From Chryseobacterium indoltheticum (GTDB taxonomy: Bacteria; Bacteroidota; Bacteroidia; Flavobacteriales; Weeksellaceae), in NCBI RefSeq assembly GCF_003815915.1, contig NZ_CP033929.1:1426001-1490000 (forward strand): 64,000 nucleotides of DNA, given 5' to 3'. A program made the position numbers and the translations under genes. Under the pieces are notes generated by a model. It made no database searches, was not told the origin of the DNA, and was given only the letters and a program-made list of their open reading frames with translations. Positions 17,524 through 26,437 of this stretch are shown here, one piece after another (position 1 is the first letter of the stretch; each line of letters begins with the position of its first letter).

Positions 17524-19578
17524 ATGAAAAAATTAACGCTTTCTTTGTTTTTATTAGCAGGGGTTTGTTCACAAAATACGTTGAACGCTCAGACTAAATC
17601 TACTCAATCAGCATCTACAACAGATAAAGGTTTAGACATCAGTTTGATGGATAAATCTGTTCGTCCACAGGATGATTTCTATAATTATGTAAGCGGAACT
17701 TGGATGAAAACTGCCAAAATCCCTTCTGATAAACCAACTTGGGGAAGCTTCAACAAATTGGCGGATGATACCGATAACAATTCGATGACGATTCTTAACT
17801 CGCTTCTGAAAGATAAATTCGCAGAAGGAAGTGAAGGTAAAAAAATCCAGGATTTGTACGCAACGTACATGAATATGGAGAAGAGAAATGCAGACGGAAT
17901 CAAGCCTATTCAGGAAAACATCAACAAAATTGATGCAATCAAAAATCTGAATGATCTTCAGAATTATTTAACATCAGTTACCAAAGACGGAGAAAATAAT
18001 TTCTACGGATGGGGTGTTTATTCTGATCTGAAAAACTCTAATATGAATGCAGTTTACCTTGGTGACGCTTCATTAGGGATGGGTAGAGATTACTATCAGA
18101 AAGTTGATGCCAAAAACACAGAAGCTCTTGCAGAATACCAAAAGTATGTAGCTTCTATGTTGAAAGAATTAGGCTACAAAAATGCTGATGCAGCTGCGAA
18201 AGGTATTGTAGATTACGAAAAAAGCATTGCAAAACATTTATTAACGAATGAGCAAAGCCGTGACAATACGCTTCAGTACAACCCAAAAACAATGACTGAA
18301 CTTAAAACTTTGGTTAAAAATGTAGATCTTCCTGCTTATCTTAAGAAAGTTGGGGTAGATACAGACCGAGTGATTATTGGGGAGCTGGATTACTATAAAA
18401 ACTTTGATAAATTGGTAAATGCCAAAACATTACCTGTAATTAAAGATTATCTGAAATTCCACATGATCAATGGAAGCGCTTCTTATTTAAGTGAAAAATT
18501 AGGAGATGCAAAATTTGCTTTTTATGGTAAATATTTAAGAGGTCAGCAAGAGCAGAGAGCTTTAAACAAAAGAGGATATGAGTTGATCAATGGTTCTTTG
18601 GGTGAAGCTTTCGGAAAATTATATGTTGAAAAATACTTCCCGGCTGAGGCAAAAGCTCAGATGGTTGAGCTGATCGATTATTTAAAGAAAAGTTTTGCAG
18701 TTCACATCAACGGTTTAGCGTGGATGTCTGCTACTACAAAAGAAAAAGCAACGGCTAAGCTAAATAAATTTACAGTAAAAGTTGCTTATCCTGATACTTG
18801 GAAAGATTATTCTAAATTAAATATCGTTCCTGAATCTAAAGGTGGTAATTTATATGCAAACCTTCAGAACATTTCTGAATGGCAGTATAATAAAGATTTA
18901 GCAAAAATCGGAAAACCGGTTGATAAAACAGAATGGGGAATGACTCCACAAACTGTAAATGCGTATTACAACCCGGTTTACAACGAGATCGTGTTCCCTG
19001 CTGCAATTCTTCAGCCGCCATTCTTTAATCCTAAAGCAGATGCTGCGGTTAATTTTGGAGGAATCGGTGCTGTTATCGGTCACGAAATGAGTCATGGTTT
19101 TGATGATTCCGGAGCTCAGTTTGATGCAGAAGGAAACTTAGTGGACTGGTGGACTCCTGAAGACAAGGCTAACTTCGAAAAAGCAACTAAAGCTTTAGCC
19201 TCTCAATATGATAAGTATGAGCCTGTAAAAGGAACTTTCGTAAACGGTACGTTCACAAATGGTGAAAATATTGCCGATCTTGGTGGTGTAAACATTGCTT
19301 ACGACGCTTTACAAATGTATTTAAAAGATAAAGGAAATCCTGGCATGATCAGCGGTTATACACAAGATCAGAGATTTTTCCTAAGCTGGGCAACCGTTTG
19401 GAGAACTTTATCAAGCGAAAAATATATGGTGAACCAAGTAAAAACAGATCCGCATTCTCCTGGATATTTCAGAAGTTTCGGTCCGTTGACAAACGTAGAT
19501 GCTTTCTACAAAGCATTTGATGTGAAACCTGGTGATAAACTATACAAAAAACCAGAAGACAGAATTAAAATCTGGTAA
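17524..19578 (+). CDS. M13-family zinc metallopeptidase, secreted
   Basis: Neprilysin/PepO-type endopeptidase cleaving short peptides. Signal peptide MKKLTLSLFLLAGVCSQNTLNAQ, M13 N-terminal helical domain opening with RPQDDFYNYVSGTWMK, then the catalytic domain with HEMSH (residues 520-524), the ENIADLGG third-ligand motif, and the C-terminal PHSPGYFRSFGPLTN block. I start at ATG 17524, seven codons after the longest frame, as it begins the signal peptide. It is 684 residues long and closely related to the next gene, with its own terminator between them. Confidence 0.93.
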   Translation: MKKLTLSLFLLAGVCSQNTLNAQTKSTQSASTTDKGLDISLMDKSVRPQDDFYNYVSGTWMKTAKIPSDKPTWGSFNKLADDTDNNSMTILNSLLKDKFAEGSEGKKIQDLYATYMNMEKRNADGIKPIQENINKIDAIKNLNDLQNYLTSVTKDGENNFYGWGVYSDLKNSNMNAVYLGDASLGMGRDYYQKVDAKNTEALAEYQKYVASMLKELGYKNADAAAKGIVDYEKSIAKHLLTNEQSRDNTLQYNPKTMTELKTLVKNVDLPAYLKKVGVDTDRVIIGELDYYKNFDKLVNAKTLPVIKDYLKFHMINGSASYLSEKLGDAKFAFYGKYLRGQQEQRALNKRGYELINGSLGEAFGKLYVEKYFPAEAKAQMVELIDYLKKSFAVHINGLAWMSATTKEKATAKLNKFTVKVAYPDTWKDYSKLNIVPESKGGNLYANLQNISEWQYNKDLAKIGKPVDKTEWGMTPQTVNAYYNPVYNEIVFPAAILQPPFFNPKADAAVNFGGIGAVIGHEMSHGFDDSGAQFDAEGNLVDWWTPEDKANFEKATKALASQYDKYEPVKGTFVNGTFTNGENIADLGGVNIAYDALQMYLKDKGNPGMISGYTQDQRFFLSWATVWRTLSSEKYMVNQVKTDPHSPGYFRSFGPLTNVDAFYKAFDVKPGDKLYKKPEDRIKIW

Positions 19579-19597
19579 TCAGTATTTAAAATATTCA

Positions 19598-19626
19598 AAA
19601 CCGTTCAGAAATGAGCGGTTTTTTTT
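19598..19626 (+). terminator. Terminator between the M13 peptidase genes
   Basis: 8-bp stem AACCGTTC/GAGCGGTT with one G-T pair, loop AGAAAT, then eight T. It separates the two paralogous peptidases into independent units. Confidence 0.8.
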
Positions 19627-19750
19627 ATTCAATAGAAGCGGGATTTAGCACGTTTTCTTAATAAACTCTTCAAATGGCTTTAGCCAAATCATACTATTTT
19701 TCATTTCAGGAATGTAAAAAAACGCATAAAATTAATTTAACATTAATTGC

Positions 19751-19758
19751 TATATTTG
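19751..19758 (+). promoter_or_regulatory. -7 promoter box of the second M13 peptidase
   Basis: TATATTTG matches TAnnTTTG and lies 32 nt upstream of ATG 19791. No exact -33 TTG at the usual distance. It argues that the in-frame ATG at 19674, which lies upstream of it, is not used. Confidence 0.55.
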
Positions 19759-19790
19759 ATCAAACTGTTTTACACATCAAAATTATTTTA

Positions 19791-21890
19791 ATGAAAAAGC
19801 TAAATATTGCAGTACTTGCATTCTCAGGTATTGTATTCTTAAATTCTTGTGGTACTACCAAAAATACAACTGCAACTGTGGAAAAAGCTCCTACAAATAT
19901 CGTTGTTGAGAATTCTTCAATGACTATTTATCCTGAAAACGGAATTAATTTATCTTATATGGATAAAACGATTCGTCCGCAGGATGATTTCTTCAGTTAT
20001 GTCAACGGGAATTGGGTAAAAGAAACTCAGATTCCTTCTGATAAAGCAAGTTGGGGATCTTTCAATGCGTTGAGAGAAAATGTAGATGATGCTTCGCTAG
20101 GTATTTTAAATAAAATTTTAACCGAGAAATACGCTGAAGGTTCTGAAGGACAAAAAATTCAGAATCTGTATGCATCTTTTATGGATGTCAGCAAAAGAAA
20201 TGCAGATGGTATCAATCCAATTAAAGGAGATTTAGCAAAAGTTGATGCCATTAAAAATGTAAATGATCTTCAGAAGTATCTTTTAGAAGCGACAAAATTG
20301 GGAGATAACTCTTTCTATGGTTGGAGAGTAAGCGCAGACATGAAAAACTCTAAGATGAATGCGGTTTATCTTGGTGGTCCAGATCTTGGTTTAGGAAGAG
20401 ATTATTATCAAAAAGTAAATGAAGCCAATACCAAAACTTTAGCTGAATATCAAAATTATGTTGCTAAATTGTTTGTCGTTTTAGGATATAAAAATTCTGA
20501 TGCAACAGCTAAAAATGTAGTTGATTTTGAAAAGCAACTGGCCAATTATTTATTGACTTTAGAGCAAAACAGAGATGCTAATTTAAGATACAATCCTAAA
20601 AATGTTACTGAGCTTTCTGGCTTGGTAAAAAATGTAAATTTGGCTAAATATCTGAAAGATGCAGGCGTAAATACTGATAAAGTAATCGTGGGTGAACTGA
20701 AATATTACCAAAATATGGATCAGTTTATCAATCAGAAAAATCTTCCGTTGTTGAAAGATTATTTGAAATATCATATCATCAATGGGAATGCAAGTAATTT
20801 GGGCGATAATCTAGACAATATCCGTTTCGATTTTTACTCTAAATATCTTCAGGGACAGAAAGAACAGCGAGCGATGGACAAAAGAGGTTTAGCGCTTGTA
20901 AACGGAGTTTTGGGTGAAGCATTCGGAAAATTGTATGTTGACAAATATTTTACGCCGGAATCAAAGCAACAAATGGAAATGTACATCGACTACATTTTAA
21001 AATCATTCAAAAAACATATCCATGATATGGATTGGATGTCGCCGGAAACCAAAGTAAAAGCTCAGGAAAAACTATCAAAATTCTCTGTGAAAATCGCTTA
21101 TCCGGATCAGTGGAAAGATTATTCTAAACTAAAAGTAGAAGCTCCGGCTCAAGGGGCTACGTTATATTCCAACTTACAAAATGTTTCCGCTTGGCAATAT
21201 CAGAAAAGCTTAGAAAAAGTAGGAAAACCTGTTGATAAAACGGAATGGGGAATGTCTCCACAAACCGTAAATGCATATTACAGCGGTTCAAATAACGAAA
21301 TTGTTTTCCCAGCAGCGATTCTTCAGCCACCTTTTTACAATCCTAAAGCTGATGCTGCAGTGAATTTCGGAGGAATCGGAGCAGTGATTGGTCATGAAAT
21401 CTCACACGGTTTTGATGATAGCGGTTCAAGATTCGATGGCGACGGAAATCTAAATAATTGGTGGACTGATCAGGATCGTAAGAATTTTGATGCAAAAGTG
21501 GGACAATTGGCAGCTCAATACAACGCTTACGAACCAGTAAAAGGAAGTTTTGTAAACGGAAAATTTACCAGCGGTGAAAATATTGGGGATTTAGGTGGCG
21601 TAGCGGTTGCTTATGATGCTTTACAGATGTATTTAAAAGATAAAGGAAATGTAGGTTTGATTAGCGGGTTTACTCAGGATCAGCGGTTTTTTATGAGCTG
21701 GGCAACAGTTTGGAGAACAAAATCTACCGATCAGTATATGATGAATCAGGTGAAAACAGATCCGCATTCACCGGGATATTTCCGAGCTTTCGGGCCTTTG
21801 GTAAACCAGGATTCTTTTATGAAAGCATTCGATATTAAGCCTGGAGACAAGCTTTATAAAGCTCCGGCTGAGAGAATTAAAATTTGGTAA
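19791..21890 (+). CDS. M13-family zinc metallopeptidase, lipoprotein paralogue
   Basis: Second neprilysin-like peptidase of 699 residues, parallel to the preceding gene along its whole length. It differs in targeting: the N-terminus MKKLNIAVLAFSGIVFLNSC is a lipoprotein signal with Cys20, so this copy is membrane-anchored. Catalytic HEISH is at residues 535-539, with ENIGDLGG and PHSPGYFRAFGPL following. Start is ATG 19791, behind a consensus -7 box. A tandem gene duplication with diverging cell location is the simplest reading. Confidence 0.93.
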   Translation: MKKLNIAVLAFSGIVFLNSCGTTKNTTATVEKAPTNIVVENSSMTIYPENGINLSYMDKTIRPQDDFFSYVNGNWVKETQIPSDKASWGSFNALRENVDDASLGILNKILTEKYAEGSEGQKIQNLYASFMDVSKRNADGINPIKGDLAKVDAIKNVNDLQKYLLEATKLGDNSFYGWRVSADMKNSKMNAVYLGGPDLGLGRDYYQKVNEANTKTLAEYQNYVAKLFVVLGYKNSDATAKNVVDFEKQLANYLLTLEQNRDANLRYNPKNVTELSGLVKNVNLAKYLKDAGVNTDKVIVGELKYYQNMDQFINQKNLPLLKDYLKYHIINGNASNLGDNLDNIRFDFYSKYLQGQKEQRAMDKRGLALVNGVLGEAFGKLYVDKYFTPESKQQMEMYIDYILKSFKKHIHDMDWMSPETKVKAQEKLSKFSVKIAYPDQWKDYSKLKVEAPAQGATLYSNLQNVSAWQYQKSLEKVGKPVDKTEWGMSPQTVNAYYSGSNNEIVFPAAILQPPFYNPKADAAVNFGGIGAVIGHEISHGFDDSGSRFDGDGNLNNWWTDQDRKNFDAKVGQLAAQYNAYEPVKGSFVNGKFTSGENIGDLGGVAVAYDALQMYLKDKGNVGLISGFTQDQRFFMSWATVWRTKSTDQYMMNQVKTDPHSPGYFRAFGPLVNQDSFMKAFDIKPGDKLYKAPAERIKIW

Positions 21891-21913
21891 TTCTCGTATA
21901 ATAAGTTATTATT

Positions 21914-21941
21914 AAAACGCATCATTTTGGTGCGTTTTTTT
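21914..21941 (+). terminator. Terminator after the second M13 peptidase
   Basis: Stem AAAACGCA/TGCGTTTT with loop TCATTTTGG and a continuing T tract, 23 nt after the stop codon. Confidence 0.85.
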
Positions 21942-22132
21942 GTTTATTTTTCATAGATTAGTGACACCAAAACATATTAACAATCATTCGGTTATCAATA
22001 GAGAATTGAATTATTTTAAGAAAAATCTTCACAAAATTTTGTATGTTACAGTTTTTTTATAAATTTAAACAATGGATTGGTCAAAAATTTGCTAATCCAA
22101 ACCAAAATCAACAATCTCAAAATAATAATAAT

Positions 22133-22579
22133 ATGGCAATGTTTAATTATGGTGTTGGCGGAAACGAAGTCAAGGTCGACGCTAATGAAGCTATTCAGGA
22201 AATTCAGGAAAACAAATCGCTCATCGTAAGCCAGCTTACCACAGACGAAACTTATGTTCCCGAAATCGTTACAGGATTAAAAACCGTAGATGATGTTTTC
22301 AGACATTTTCAGCCTTCCGTCGCTGTACAGCATGAGACAGAAGATGGAAGTGTGGTAGAAGAAGAATTCCGTTTTCAGAATCTTGCAGACTTTACTCCCA
22401 AAAATCTTGTTCAGAAATCAGATTATCTTCAGCAGCTCAGCATGGAGCAGGAGCAGTACAATAAAATTGTACGTCAGCTGAAAACCAATAAGATTCTTCG
22501 CAATATGTTGGAAAACGAGCAGACCAGAGCTGCTTTTATTGAGGCATTAAAAGATGTTGCACAAGAACTTGAAAAATAA
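22133..22579 (+). CDS. tssB: T6SS contractile sheath small subunit
   Basis: Small subunit of the contractile sheath of a Bacteroidota-type (T6SS-iii) type VI secretion system. The C-terminal helices (FRFQNLADFTPKNLVQKS; LSMEQEQYNKIVRQLKTNK) match TssB, which pairs with TssC in each sheath ring. Start is probably ATG 22133 (MAMFNYGVGGNEVKV). The frame is open to ATG 22043, but the extra 30 residues are Asn/Gln-rich and unlike the family. The TssC gene follows 23 nt downstream. No other T6SS gene is in the window. Confidence 0.85.
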   Translation: MAMFNYGVGGNEVKVDANEAIQEIQENKSLIVSQLTTDETYVPEIVTGLKTVDDVFRHFQPSVAVQHETEDGSVVEEEFRFQNLADFTPKNLVQKSDYLQQLSMEQEQYNKIVRQLKTNKILRNMLENEQTRAAFIEALKDVAQELEK

Positions 22580-22602
22580 TCTAAATTACCTACACAAATA
22601 TT

Positions 22603-23964
22603 ATGGATAGTAAATTACAGGCTGCAGAAAGTCAACAGCATAATCAACAACAACAGGCGGGCAGACCGAAAAGCAATCCGCTAGAAGAACTAAATAAAAT
22701 CGGAGGCTTTGGCTTTATAGAATCTGTCGTAGACGGGATTGCCAATATGAACCCAACCAGAAAAGCAAGAAAAGAAATCTTCCTGAATGATGGTAATAAA
22801 ACCGATGAGAGAAAAGAGCTGCTACAGAAAATTAATCTCTGGGTAGAGCTTTTAAGCAGTAACGAATCTGCTGAAAAAATGGCAGAAACCTGCAAAAATA
22901 AAGCACAAAATGCAGATCAGAATTTAAAGTTAAATCTTAAAAATTCTCTTGATGCTGTTCGTCAATTGGAAACTTCATACAGAACTGTTGCTCAGTTTTA
23001 TAAAAATACAGAACTAGACAAGGTAGATAATGTAAGCATCGTAAATGCAACGTTAGAGCAGGTTTCAGATTTAGATAACCCGTTATTTATCGATGCTATT
23101 TCTGATGAGTTTAAAAATTATTACGACCGTTTAGATCTAAGAGATAACTATTCTATTTTGGCGATTCCGGGATATTTGGGATCGAATAAAGTAATTGAAA
23201 AATGGGCAAAAATCTGTAACGAAAACAAAGTAATGATGGTTACCGATTTTGCCAATCTTGATAAGCCTGATGATGTAGTCGATCTATTTCACTCTGCAAA
23301 TCTTACGGGTGGCGAATTGCACCGAAGTAATGTCATTATGACATGTAACTGGCTTGTTGGTCGTGGTAGAGCAGAAGAAGTAGGTGAAGAAGAAAACGTA
23401 GAACTTCCACCTTCAACTTCGTTGGCAGGAAAAATTCACAAAACATTAATGTCACAGGTTGCTGCCGGTAAAAAACACGGTAATATCAACGAAGTAGATG
23501 CTGTGAAATTTGAATTAAAGAAAAGTGAAATTTCCCAGTTAGAAAAAATGGGATTGGTTCCTATGGTGAACGAGTACGGAAAAATCATGGCATTCTCTGC
23601 AAAAACATTGTTTACAGGAGATAACATCGGTCTTCAGACGTATTCTGTAGTTCGTGTATTCGATTATGTAACTAAAGTTTTATTGGATTTCTTAAACAGA
23701 AGAGCCTTTGAAAACTGGAATGCAAGAAACGAAGATGATTTGAGAAAGCAGATTGTAAGTTTCTTAGACGGTATAAAAGGTGCTGATAAATTAATAGAAA
23801 AGTTCAAAATTGTACGTTTTGAGCAGGATAAAGTAAATAAAGACAGAGTTTGGCTAGATATCAGATTGACTCCATATTTCCCGACAAAAAGTTTTGTGAT
23901 CAAGCTTGACGGCCACAAAGGTGATGACGGTAACGAGTGGGATGCAGAATATATCCAGGATTAA
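22603..23964 (+). CDS. tssC: T6SS contractile sheath large subunit (DUF5458)
   Basis: Large sheath subunit of the Bacteroidota T6SS, known as the DUF5458 family. Features include the Gln-rich N-terminus, NPLEELNKIGGFGFIESVVDGI near residue 25, DNYSILAIPGYLGSNKVIEKWA (about 185) and the C-terminal WLDIRLTPYFPTKSFVIKLDGH, which forms the inter-subunit strand. At 453 residues it is full length. It is co-transcribed with tssB and followed by its own terminator, so the sheath pair forms a stand-alone two-gene unit here. Confidence 0.9.
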   Translation: MDSKLQAAESQQHNQQQQAGRPKSNPLEELNKIGGFGFIESVVDGIANMNPTRKARKEIFLNDGNKTDERKELLQKINLWVELLSSNESAEKMAETCKNKAQNADQNLKLNLKNSLDAVRQLETSYRTVAQFYKNTELDKVDNVSIVNATLEQVSDLDNPLFIDAISDEFKNYYDRLDLRDNYSILAIPGYLGSNKVIEKWAKICNENKVMMVTDFANLDKPDDVVDLFHSANLTGGELHRSNVIMTCNWLVGRGRAEEVGEEENVELPPSTSLAGKIHKTLMSQVAAGKKHGNINEVDAVKFELKKSEISQLEKMGLVPMVNEYGKIMAFSAKTLFTGDNIGLQTYSVVRVFDYVTKVLLDFLNRRAFENWNARNEDDLRKQIVSFLDGIKGADKLIEKFKIVRFEQDKVNKDRVWLDIRLTPYFPTKSFVIKLDGHKGDDGNEWDAEYIQD

Positions 23965-23985
23965 TATTCTCAATATTTAATATAG

Positions 23986-24018
23986 AAACCGGTGCGTCAA
24001 AAACATCGGTTTTTTTTC
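23986..24018 (+). terminator. Terminator of tssBC
   Basis: Stem AAACCGGTG/CATCGGTTT (one G-T pair), loop of about nine bases, T tract of eight. It lies inside the longest open frame of the next gene, which is one reason to place that gene's start at 24042. Confidence 0.8.
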
Positions 24019-24041
24019 TAATTATTTTTAAAAGCGGTTTA

Positions 24042-24515
24042 ATGAAAAAGTTTACGTTTTATACTTTGTTAGCTTCTCTGTTATTTGCTGTTTTAAGTTG
24101 TGAAAAAGAATATCAGCGCCCCCGAAAATATGAAGTTGATCTTTTCAAAAACGAAAAAAAAGATAGCAATCAGGCTTATATAATGTCGGAAGATGAAGCT
24201 TACGGAATCAGCGATATGGTCGTGGCAAGTTCAGATATTTCTGTTACCGACAGTTCTTCAGGTCGTGGCAAAGCAATTTATATCTACAGCATCAATTCGG
24301 GAGATTTGTTATTCAGCAAAAGAGATTCTGTAATTTCGTATCCTTACCGGTTTCTTTCCAATCAGAGATTAAATCTTAAAAAAGAAGAAAATGATTCGGT
24401 ATACGTCTTTTTAGAAAAACTTAAAGGCTATAAATCTATTGCAGAAGTGAAACAAATCAAATATCAATGGTTGAAAGGTGCGCCAGTTTACCTTCTTGAT
24501 AACGCAAAAAAATAA
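24042..24515 (+). CDS. Uncharacterised lipoprotein
   Basis: A 157-residue lipoprotein with signal MKKFTFYTLLASLLFAVLSC (Cys20) followed by a short, strongly polar domain rich in Ser, Asp and Lys. I do not recognise the domain. The start is placed at ATG 24042, because upstream in-frame sequence overlaps the tssC 3' end and its terminator. It precedes mutY and gldD, the neighbourhood in which flavobacteria often keep gliding-motility and envelope genes, but nothing ties it to motility directly. Confidence 0.75.
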   Translation: MKKFTFYTLLASLLFAVLSCEKEYQRPRKYEVDLFKNEKKDSNQAYIMSEDEAYGISDMVVASSDISVTDSSSGRGKAIYIYSINSGDLLFSKRDSVISYPYRFLSNQRLNLKKEENDSVYVFLEKLKGYKSIAEVKQIKYQWLKGAPVYLLDNAKK

Positions 24516-24518
24516 TTT

Positions 24519-24526
24519 TATCTTTG
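24519..24526 (+). promoter_or_regulatory. -7 promoter box of mutY
   Basis: TATCTTTG, an exact TAnnTTTG match, just after the lipoprotein stop. Predicted transcription start is about 24531, six bases before an out-of-frame ATG (24537) and 19 bases before the TTG proposed as the mutY start. Confidence 0.55.
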
Positions 24527-24549
24527 CCTCACTAAAATGAATTGGTTTT

Positions 24550-25596
24550 TTGGAAAAGAATAAAAAAAGTTCAGACTTTCTTCACATCGGGAACAAGTTG
24601 CTGAAGTGGTATGATAAAAATGCGAGAGATTTACCGTTCAGAAAAACCAAAGATCCTTATAAAATCTGGATTTGCGAGATCGTTTTTCAGCAAACCCGAA
24701 TTGCTCAGGGAATAAATCACTACAATAATTTTATCGAAAGATTTCCCGACGTAAAAACTTTGGCAGAATCTTCTGAAGATGAGGTTTTGCTGTATTGGAA
24801 AGGTTTGGGGTATTACTCCCGTGCTATCAACATTCATAAAGCTTCACAACAAATTATCCACGATTATAACGGGATTTTTCCTTCTGATTACGAAGAAATT
24901 TTAAAACTAAAAGGTATAGGTAAATATACTGCTGCTGCCGTTTCAAGTATTTGTTTTAATGGAAAAATGCCTGCAGTTGACGGAAATTTCTACAGAGTTT
25001 TAAGCCGGATTTTTGCAGATGATTTTGATATTTCAAATTCGAGAGCTTTTAATTATTTTTCGGAATTATCAGCTTTGATTATGCCTGAAAATGTAGGCGA
25101 TTTTAATCAGGCAATGATGGATTTGGGTTCTGAAATCTGCAAACCAAAAAATCCTTTGTGCGGAGAATGTCCTGTAAATGCTGATTGTCTTGCTTTTTCT
25201 TTACATAAAACTTCACAATTTCCTGTTAAAACCAAGAAAGTGAAAGCAGAAGATTTACACTTAAAATATTATTTCGTTCATCGGAACGGACAGTTTTTAA
25301 TTCAGCAAAGAAGAGATGATTTTATCTGGAAGAAATTATTTGAATTTCCACTGAGTATTTCTGATGATTTAAATACATTTATTAAAAGTGTAAAAACCGT
25401 CAATCATAAGCTTACCCACAAAAATTTAAGCATAGAAATTTTTAATGTTGAGGTTGATTCTGAATCGGCTTGGGAAGATTTTATTGCTCAAAACAATTAC
25501 ATAATTACGGATGTTGAAGGTTCTCATGAAAGATCATTTCCAAAACCTTTAGAAAATTATATTCAAAATTACGATATAGCATATAAAATTTTTTAA
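24550..25596 (+). CDS. mutY: A/G-specific adenine DNA glycosylase
   Basis: Removes adenine mispaired with 8-oxoguanine. An HhH-GPD domain (residues about 30-190, ELKGIGKYTAAAVSSICF-like with LKLKGIGKYTA, NQAMMDLGSEICK), a [4Fe-4S] loop CKPKNPLCGECPVNADC (about 197-213), and a C-terminal NUDIX-like 8-oxoG recognition domain (from about 230). The only in-frame start is TTG 24550. An ATG 13 bases upstream is in another frame and would join this one if a run of six T were one base shorter. Length 348 is normal. Confidence 0.95.
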   Translation: MEKNKKSSDFLHIGNKLLKWYDKNARDLPFRKTKDPYKIWICEIVFQQTRIAQGINHYNNFIERFPDVKTLAESSEDEVLLYWKGLGYYSRAINIHKASQQIIHDYNGIFPSDYEEILKLKGIGKYTAAAVSSICFNGKMPAVDGNFYRVLSRIFADDFDISNSRAFNYFSELSALIMPENVGDFNQAMMDLGSEICKPKNPLCGECPVNADCLAFSLHKTSQFPVKTKKVKAEDLHLKYYFVHRNGQFLIQQRRDDFIWKKLFEFPLSISDDLNTFIKSVKTVNHKLTHKNLSIEIFNVEVDSESAWEDFIAQNNYIITDVEGSHERSFPKPLENYIQNYDIAYKIF

Positions 25597-25629
25597 TGTT
25601 AAATATGAAAAATCTCCAACATAATTATA

Positions 25630-25705
25630 ATTCCCTAGGAATCGAAGCACTGTTTTTTTTATTTATTGTTTATTAAATGAGTTGAGATTCCTACGGACTG
25701 ACAAA
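25630..25705. repeat. Dispersed intergenic repeat
   Basis: ATTCCCTAGGAATCGAAG followed about 40 bp later by GAGATTCCTACGGACTGACA. The two are partly inverted copies of a GGAATC word and resemble the dispersed GATTCCTACGGAATGACA repeats common in chryseobacterial intergenic DNA. No gene lies in this 219-bp gap. Confidence 0.5.
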
Positions 25706-25803
25706 CTTTATGGATATGGGCATTGAAAGAAACTCTTGTAATCTAAATTTCAAAACTCATTGAAATGCTGAAATTTGTGTCCTCAAATCTAAAATCTAAT
25801 TTG

Positions 25804-25811
25804 TATTTTTG
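25804..25811 (+). promoter_or_regulatory. -7 promoter box of gldD
   Basis: TATTTTTG ends 4 nt before ATG 25816, so the predicted transcription start coincides with the start codon. It rules out the longer frame from 25765. Confidence 0.6.
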
Positions 25812-25815
25812 CAAA

Positions 25816-26373
25816 ATGATTAAAAAAGTCATTTTTATTTTTCTTTCAATGTTGATTATTTCGTGCGAAAAAGAATCTACTCCAAAGCCTTACGGTGAAT
25901 TGAGATTAGAGTATCCTGCACCAAAATATAAGAAATTTGAGCCCAATTGTCTGTATTCTTTTGAAGTTTCAGATTATGCTAAAATTTATGATGCAAAAAA
26001 ACCTTGTTGGTATTATCTTAATTACCCGAAAATGAAGGCTAAGATTTTCCTGACGTATTACCCAATCAACAACGATTTTGCCCAGCAGATCATGGAAACC
26101 GAAAAAATGGTTTATAAACATACTGTAAAAGCGAGTTCTATCGATACAAAATCTTTCGAATATCCTGAGAAAAAAGTCTACGGAAATTTTTATGAACTGA
26201 AAGGTCAGGCTGCATCCAATCTGCAGTTTTATGCAACCGACAGTACAAAACATTTTGTGACAGGGTATTTATATTTCAATTCCAGACCAAAACCAGATTC
26301 TTTAGCGCCTGCAATCGATTATATCAAAAAAGATATGATGCATTTGCTGGATACTTTTGAATGGAAAAAATAA
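25816..26373 (+). CDS. gldD: Gliding motility lipoprotein GldD
   Basis: Lipoprotein required for gliding and type IX secretion in Flavobacterium. Lipoprotein signal MIKKVIFIFLSMLIISC (Cys17), then the GldD hallmark YGELRLEYPAPKYKKFE and the paired cysteines of KPCWYYLNYPKMKAKIFLTY. The C-terminal FVTGYLYFNSRPKPDS is also typical. It is 185 residues from the chosen start. The usual partner gldE is not beside it; mutY lies upstream and a PfkB kinase gene downstream. Its presence agrees with the T9SS cargo at 38893. Confidence 0.95.
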   Translation: MIKKVIFIFLSMLIISCEKESTPKPYGELRLEYPAPKYKKFEPNCLYSFEVSDYAKIYDAKKPCWYYLNYPKMKAKIFLTYYPINNDFAQQIMETEKMVYKHTVKASSIDTKSFEYPEKKVYGNFYELKGQAASNLQFYATDSTKHFVTGYLYFNSRPKPDSLAPAIDYIKKDMMHLLDTFEWKK

Positions 26374-26437
26374 ACATAATAAATTACATATGAATCGGTA
26401 AGATTACATATAATTAAAAAAATAGATAAAAATACAT

